Of a stretch of 10,632 bases of DNA, positions 8,042-10,632 are shown piece by piece. Numbering within the stretch: the first letter of the stretch is position 1; every line of letters starts with the position of its first letter. The DNA lies in the NCBI GenBank assembly GCA_028290225.1, contig JAQGKH010000153.1, positions 1 to 10,632 of the forward strand, in the 5' to 3' direction. Both the position numbers and the translations under genes were made by a program. This DNA is from Devosia sp. (GTDB lineage: Bacteria > Pseudomonadota > Alphaproteobacteria > Rhizobiales > Devosiaceae). The notes beneath the pieces were generated by a model that worked only from the letters and a program-made list of their open reading frames with translations, had not been told where the DNA came from and did not search any database.

Positions 8042-9609
8042 GGCTGCCAGCCCATCTTGCCGGTCCCGAGCAGGCTCAGCGGCATCGTTATGGCATCGGG
8101 AGCGATACGGACGCGGCCCTGGCTCGCGTCAACGATGCTGACCTGCGGGTCGATGCCCGGCATGATCTCGGTGGCGAGCAGTCCCTGGTCGGTCAGGCGC
8201 ATCACACATCGCTCGGTGACGTAAAGCACGTCCTGCCCGATCTCACGAGCACGGCGGCCCGAGAAGGTCACATGCTCGACGCGCTCCACCATCTTGGTGA
8301 ACTTGCCGGGTCGCTCGATGTTGATCCCTGTGTCCGTCAGCCCGATCTGAGCACCGGCTTCGAACCAGCCCGAGAACACGATCTTTCGGGCGTTGGAGGT
8401 GATGTCGACGAAGCCGCCGCAGCCCGCCGTCAGGTAGGGCTTTTTGCCAAGCTTGGAGACATTGACGTTGCCTTCGACGTCCACCTCAAGAAAGGACAGG
8501 AACGACATGTCGAAGCCCGAGCCCTGGAAGTAGATGAATTGTTGGGGAGAGGGCATGTAGGCGTCGGCATTGGCAGCACAGCCGAAAGCGAAATCGGTCA
8601 GGGGCATTCCGCCGACGGCGCCTTGCTCGATCACCCAGGTGACGGCCTTGGGGTGCCCCTCCTCCAAAAGGATGCGCGGCACCTGGGCGCTGATGCCGAA
8701 GCCGAGATTGGCGGTCATGCCGCCTTTGAGTTCCATGGCGGCGCGGCGAGCGATCACCTTCTCGACACCGTGCTCGGCCAGGGAGAAGCTATCCCATGGC
8801 CGCATCACCTGACCCGAGATCGCTGGATCGTAAACGGTCTCGCAGGTCTGCAACTGGTCGGGGTCGACCACCACAAGGTCCACGAGATGGCCCGGGACGC
8901 GAACGTCGTGGGGGCGGAGCGAGCCGGAGGCCGTGACCCGCTTGACCTGGGCAATCACGAGGCCCCGGTTGTTGCGCGTCGCGATGGCCTGCTCCAGGCC
9001 ACCAAGATAGGCGCCTTCATGCTCATAGGTCAGGTTGCCCCATTCATCGGCGGTGGTGGCGCGTATGATGCAGACGTCGGGCTGGATGTTGGGGAAATGC
9101 AGCCAGGTCTGGCCGCCGAACTCAACCCTCGCAACGATGGGCTGCGCGGCGCCCTTGCTGTTCATCGCGCAACCCTCGCGCAGGGGGTCGGCAAAGGTGT
9201 CCATGCCCACGGTGGTCAATACGCCCGGCCGACGCGCTGCGGCCTCCCGGTGCATGTCGAACATGATGCCGGAGGGCACATTGTAGGCGGCGACGCGGTT
9301 TTCCACGATCATCTGCCAGATCGCGGGCATCGGCAGGCTGGAAGGGCCGGAGGGATAGGAGCCGGCAAGAATGCGGGTAAGCAGGCCATCCTTGGCGATA
9401 TGGTCGACGCCCTTGACGCCATACATGTCGCCAGCGGCAATGGGGTGAAGAGTTGTCAGGTTACGAGGATGACCTTCGGCGTCGAATCGCTCGCCAATTG
9501 CCCGGAGCACCAGGTCGGGGCAGCCAAGCGAAGAGGAGGACGACACGGTCACTACACAGTCGTCTGGGATCCGAGCAACCGCATCTGCAGCGCCAACAAT
9601 CTTGGTCAT
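8038..9609 (-). CDS. Family I CoA-transferase, fused alpha and beta domains (acetate/3-ketoacid type)
   Basis: Moves CoA between a donor thioester (often acetyl- or succinyl-CoA) and an acid, through a glutamyl-CoA intermediate. In the 523-aa chain the N-terminal part (about 1-240) is the alpha-type domain, and the part from about 270 on is the beta-type domain. They are fused as in YdiF-like transferases. The catalytic glutamate is E328 in TWVIEQGAVGGMP. GFGISAQVP (303-311) and QGSGFDMSFLSFLEVD in the beta domain, and FPNIQPDVCIIRATTADEWGN in pieces (172-192) in the alpha domain, are family hallmarks. It is the first gene of the minus-strand operon. Its own ribosome site is weak (AGAGA 5 nt before the ATG), below a roughly 140-nt leader with a hairpin and a palindrome. 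It may activate the acid made by the operon's dehydrogenases. The acid is unknown. Confidence 0.92.
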   Translation of the reverse strand: MTKIVGAADAVARIPDDCVVTVSSSSSLGCPDLVLRAIGERFDAEGHPRNLTTLHPIAAGDMYGVKGVDHIAKDGLLTRILAGSYPSGPSSLPMPAIWQMIVENRVAAYNVPSGIMFDMHREAAARRPGVLTTVGMDTFADPLREGCAMNSKGAAQPIVARVEFGGQTWLHFPNIQPDVCIIRATTADEWGNLTYEHEGAYLGGLEQAIATRNNRGLVIAQVKRVTASGSLRPHDVRVPGHLVDLVVVDPDQLQTCETVYDPAISGQVMRPWDSFSLAEHGVEKVIARRAAMELKGGMTANLGFGISAQVPRILLEEGHPKAVTWVIEQGAVGGMPLTDFAFGCAANADAYMPSPQQFIYFQGSGFDMSFLSFLEVDVEGNVNVSKLGKKPYLTAGCGGFVDITSNARKIVFSGWFEAGAQIGLTDTGINIERPGKFTKMVERVEHVTFSGRRAREIGQDVLYVTERCVMRLTDQGLLATEIMPGIDPQVSIVDASQGRVRIAPDAITMPLSLLGTGKMGWQP

Positions 9610-9627
9610 CGTTGTCTCTAATAGAAC

Positions 9628-9639
9628 ACCGATATCGGT
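9628..9639. promoter_or_regulatory. Perfect 12-bp palindrome ACCGATATCGGT in the operon leader
   Basis: A perfect inverted repeat whose near edge is 19 bp before the CoA-transferase ATG. It differs in sequence from the three upstream TGGAWCGWTCCW sites. It could be a second operator acting as a roadblock, an RNA hairpin near the start codon, or chance. It lies entirely inside the expected leader RNA. Confidence 0.35.
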
Positions 9640-9649
9640 TGGCGTGCCG

Positions 9650-9674
9650 GAGCACTCCCCTTGAGGGTGTGCTC
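9650..9674 (-). other. Leader-RNA stem-loop upstream of the CoA-transferase
   Basis: GAGCAC-T-CCC pairs with GGG-T-GTGCTC around a 5-nt loop, a 9-bp stem with one T-T mismatch, about 40 bp before the start codon. There is no U-run, so it is not an obvious terminator. It may stabilise the 5' end or simply be chance structure. Confidence 0.35.
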
Positions 9675-9743
9675 AGCTTGCTGAAGGACGGCGCGCCCAT
9701 TCGGACTGGTGCCGTCGATCTTCCTCCCGGTCCCGGCTTGGTT

Positions 9744-9755
9744 TGGAACGTTCCT
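9744..9755. promoter_or_regulatory. Operator-like palindrome, site 1 (TGGAACGTTCCT)
   Basis: An inner perfect palindrome GGAACGTTCC with a central CpG, flanked by T on each side. It shares the core TTGGAACG with the other two sites. Relative to the candidate promoter it would cover the transcription start, a repressing position. A central CpG palindrome is typical of LacI-family operators, but no regulator gene is in the window. Confidence 0.6.
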
Positions 9756-9757
9756 AA

Positions 9758-9786
9758 TCGTTACTGGATCGTTCCAATGTCGTCAA
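9758..9786 (-). promoter_or_regulatory. Candidate sigma70-type promoter of the minus-strand operon
   Basis: On the minus strand, TTGACG (9786-9781) is a good -35 hexamer. Exactly 17 nt later comes TAACGA (9763-9758), a poor -10. Alphaproteobacterial -10 elements are often weakly conserved. The placement is supported mainly by the operators: site 2 fills the spacer, site 1 covers the expected start near 9751, and site 3 lies 9 bp upstream of the -35. This predicts a leader of about 140 nt. Confidence 0.4.
9765..9776. promoter_or_regulatory. Operator-like palindrome, site 2 (TGGATCGTTCCA)
   Basis: Read on the minus strand it is TGGAACGATCCA, identical to site 3, and the identity extends to the flanking T (TTGGAACGATCCA). 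Its centre is 21 bp from site 1 and 30 bp from site 3, close to whole helical turns. It lies between the candidate -35 and -10 elements. Confidence 0.65.
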
Positions 9787-9794
9787 GATGGTTT

Positions 9795-9806
9795 TGGAAC
9801 GATCCA
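9795..9806. promoter_or_regulatory. Operator-like palindrome, site 3 (TGGAACGATCCA)
   Basis: An exact inverted copy of site 2, 18 bp away edge to edge. It lies 9 bp upstream of the candidate -35. Three such copies within 63 bp make chance unlikely and suggest cooperative binding or a short DNA loop. Confidence 0.65.
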
Positions 9807-9933
9807 TAGCCATGTTGAAGACCTGGATTAAGGCCCGGAGGTACTGCATTTCCTGGGGCAGCGTACTCGACCAATCGGACTGCTGGATACCGCAGGACGC
9901 TCGCTATCTCACGCCGGGGGCCCTCAACGAGCA

Positions 9934-9962
9934 TTGATGCGGCCGGTTCCGTCTCGTTCAAT
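9934..9962 (+). promoter_or_regulatory. Candidate promoter for mazG
   Basis: TTGATG (9934-9939) and TTCAAT (9957-9962) are separated by exactly 17 nt and each match the sigma70 consensus at four or more positions. The expected start is near 9969, leaving a leader of about 70 nt before the mazG ATG. A short symmetrical element, GGCTA-T-TAGCC, at 9975-9985 would lie at the start of the transcript. It is based on pattern only. Confidence 0.35.
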
Positions 9963-10038
9963 CGGCGCTCGCTGGGCTATTAGCCGAGCCCTGCCGTTGG
10001 TACGATGACGCAAATGATTCAACGCCAAGGCTCCAGCG

Positions 10039-10632
10039 ATGCAACCCTCCCGTGATCTTTCCCGGCTGATCGAGATCATGGCGGCCCTGCGCGATCCGGT
10101 GACCGGTTGTCCGTGGGATCTTGAGCAGACCTTTGCTTCCATTCGGCACTACACGATCGAGGAGGCCTATGAGGTGGCGGATGCGATCGAGCGCGAGGAT
10201 TTTGCCGATCTGCGCGAGGAACTCGGCGATCTGTTGCTGCAGCCGATCTACCAGGCGCAGCTGGCCAAGGAAGCCGGCCACTTCGACATCGGGGATGTAA
10301 TCCATGCCATCACCAGCAAGTTGATCCGGCGGCACCCGCATGTGTTCAGCGACCTCGACGCCAGTGATGCCGAGGCGGCGCAAAGCCGCTGGGAAGCCAT
10401 CAAGGTGGAGGAACGCGCAGCCAAGGCAGCGCGCAGGGGCGAGCAGACCCCTTCCGTGCTCGACGATGTGCCAGCCACCCTGCCCGCACTGGCCCGGGCT
10501 GAAAAGCTCGCGAAGCGCGCCGCTCGGGTTGGTTTTGACTGGCCGGACTTTGCCGCCGTCAAGGCCAAGCTGATCGAGGAACTCGACGAGGTCGATGGCG
10601 CCATAGCGGGTGGCAACAAGGCCGAGGTTCAA
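10039..10632 (+). CDS. mazG: Nucleoside triphosphate pyrophosphohydrolase MazG (3' end outside window)
   Basis: MazG hydrolyses (d)NTPs to the monophosphate and pyrophosphate, clearing abnormal nucleotides and affecting alarmone-linked stress responses. The frame is open from the ATG at 10039 to the window edge, 198 codons. The N-terminal domain starts MQPSRDLSRLIEIMAALRDP, then GCPWDLEQTFASIRHYTIEEAYEV, almost the family signature. The metal-binding pattern is intact: E41, E42 and E45 in the EExxE helix and E61/D64 in EELGD. KLIRRHPHVFSD (94-105), RWEAIKVEERA and VGFDWPD (164-170) follow, and a second EExxE-like helix begins at E180-E184. Full-length relatives are about 260-280 aa, so roughly 70 C-terminal residues are beyond the edge. 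AAGG sits 8 nt before the ATG. It is transcribed away from the catabolic operon and is a housekeeping gene unrelated to it. Confidence 0.95.
   Translation, partial: MQPSRDLSRLIEIMAALRDPVTGCPWDLEQTFASIRHYTIEEAYEVADAIEREDFADLREELGDLLLQPIYQAQLAKEAGHFDIGDVIHAITSKLIRRHPHVFSDLDASDAEAAQSRWEAIKVEERAAKAARRGEQTPSVLDDVPATLPALARAEKLAKRAARVGFDWPDFAAVKAKLIEELDEVDGAIAGGNKAEVQ

Larger units (their letters stand above)
9610..10038. other. Divergent intergenic control region between the catabolic operon and mazG
   Basis: This 429-bp gap separates the minus-strand CoA-transferase from the plus-strand mazG. It holds a leader with a 12-bp palindrome (9628-9639) and a hairpin (9650-9674), three related palindromic operators (9744-9806) around a candidate minus-strand promoter, and a candidate plus-strand promoter for mazG (9934-9962). 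Between about 9810 and 9930 nothing convincing is seen. Short open frames there have no good start signals. Confidence 0.7.

Noticed and set aside
8272..9621. Open frame of 449 codons on the plus strand
   Set aside because: It lies opposite the CoA-transferase, has the His/Gly/Asp/Arg-rich composition of an antisense reading in GC-rich DNA, and has no recognisable domain.
9812..9937. A 41-codon plus-strand frame beginning MLKTWIKARRYC in the control region
   Set aside because: There is no ribosome site at a sensible distance and no recognised similarity, and it overlaps the candidate mazG promoter. It is possibly a small gene, but unsupported.
9761..9961. A 66-codon minus-strand frame in the control region
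   Set aside because: It runs through the operators and candidate promoter, has no family resemblance and no clear ribosome site.
9958..10632. Long open frame of 224 codons on the minus strand at the right edge
   Set aside because: It is the antisense shadow of mazG, whose plus-strand translation matches the family almost throughout. The minus-strand peptide resembles nothing and lacks a start signal in the window.

Overview
The window is GC-rich, tightly packed accessory metabolism DNA from a Gram-negative bacterium. The transporter style (CUT1 sugar ABC system with a cleavable Sec signal on the binding protein), the protein sequences and the gene packing suggest an alphaproteobacterium of the Hyphomicrobiales, perhaps Devosia-like. 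That placement is inference, because there is no rRNA or other phylogenetic marker here.

Almost everything lies on the minus strand in one long run of eight genes, read from about 9609 down to the left edge. In transcription order they are: a single-chain family I CoA-transferase (9609-8038), an enoyl-CoA hydratase/isomerase (8041-7274), an NAD(P)-dependent aldehyde dehydrogenase (7271-5745), a GtsA-like sugar-binding protein (5700-4450), two CUT1 membrane permeases (4338-3439 and 3442-2561), a MalK/UgpC-type ATPase (2556-1447), and an FAD-dependent GMC oxidoreductase (1447-185). Junctions are 1-4 nt overlaps or very short gaps, except 44 nt before the binding protein and 111 nt after it. The 111-nt gap carries two stem-loops, probably tuning expression of the binding protein relative to its membrane partners. 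Together the genes look like an import-and-degrade operon: a sugar or sugar-like solute is taken up, oxidised by GMC and aldehyde dehydrogenases, and an acid product is handled as a CoA thioester. The substrate is not evident.

The left end is abnormal. The GMC gene stops at 420 residues, before the catalytic C-terminal part of the family. The DNA immediately beyond it, in another frame, encodes the middle of a second, diverged GMC protein. This looks like a deletion between tandem paralogues (or a misassembly), leaving a broken hybrid.

The 429-bp stretch 9610-10038 is a divergent control region. It holds three near-identical 12-bp palindromes (TGGAWCGWTCCW) with centres 21 and 30 bp apart. 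They are arranged around a candidate promoter for the minus-strand operon, which suggests control by a LacI-type or similar dimeric repressor not encoded here. The leader also contains a separate perfect 12-bp palindrome and a hairpin. On the other side, a plus-strand mazG (nucleoside triphosphate pyrophosphohydrolase) begins at 10039 and runs off the right edge. It is a housekeeping gene and marks the border of the catabolic operon.
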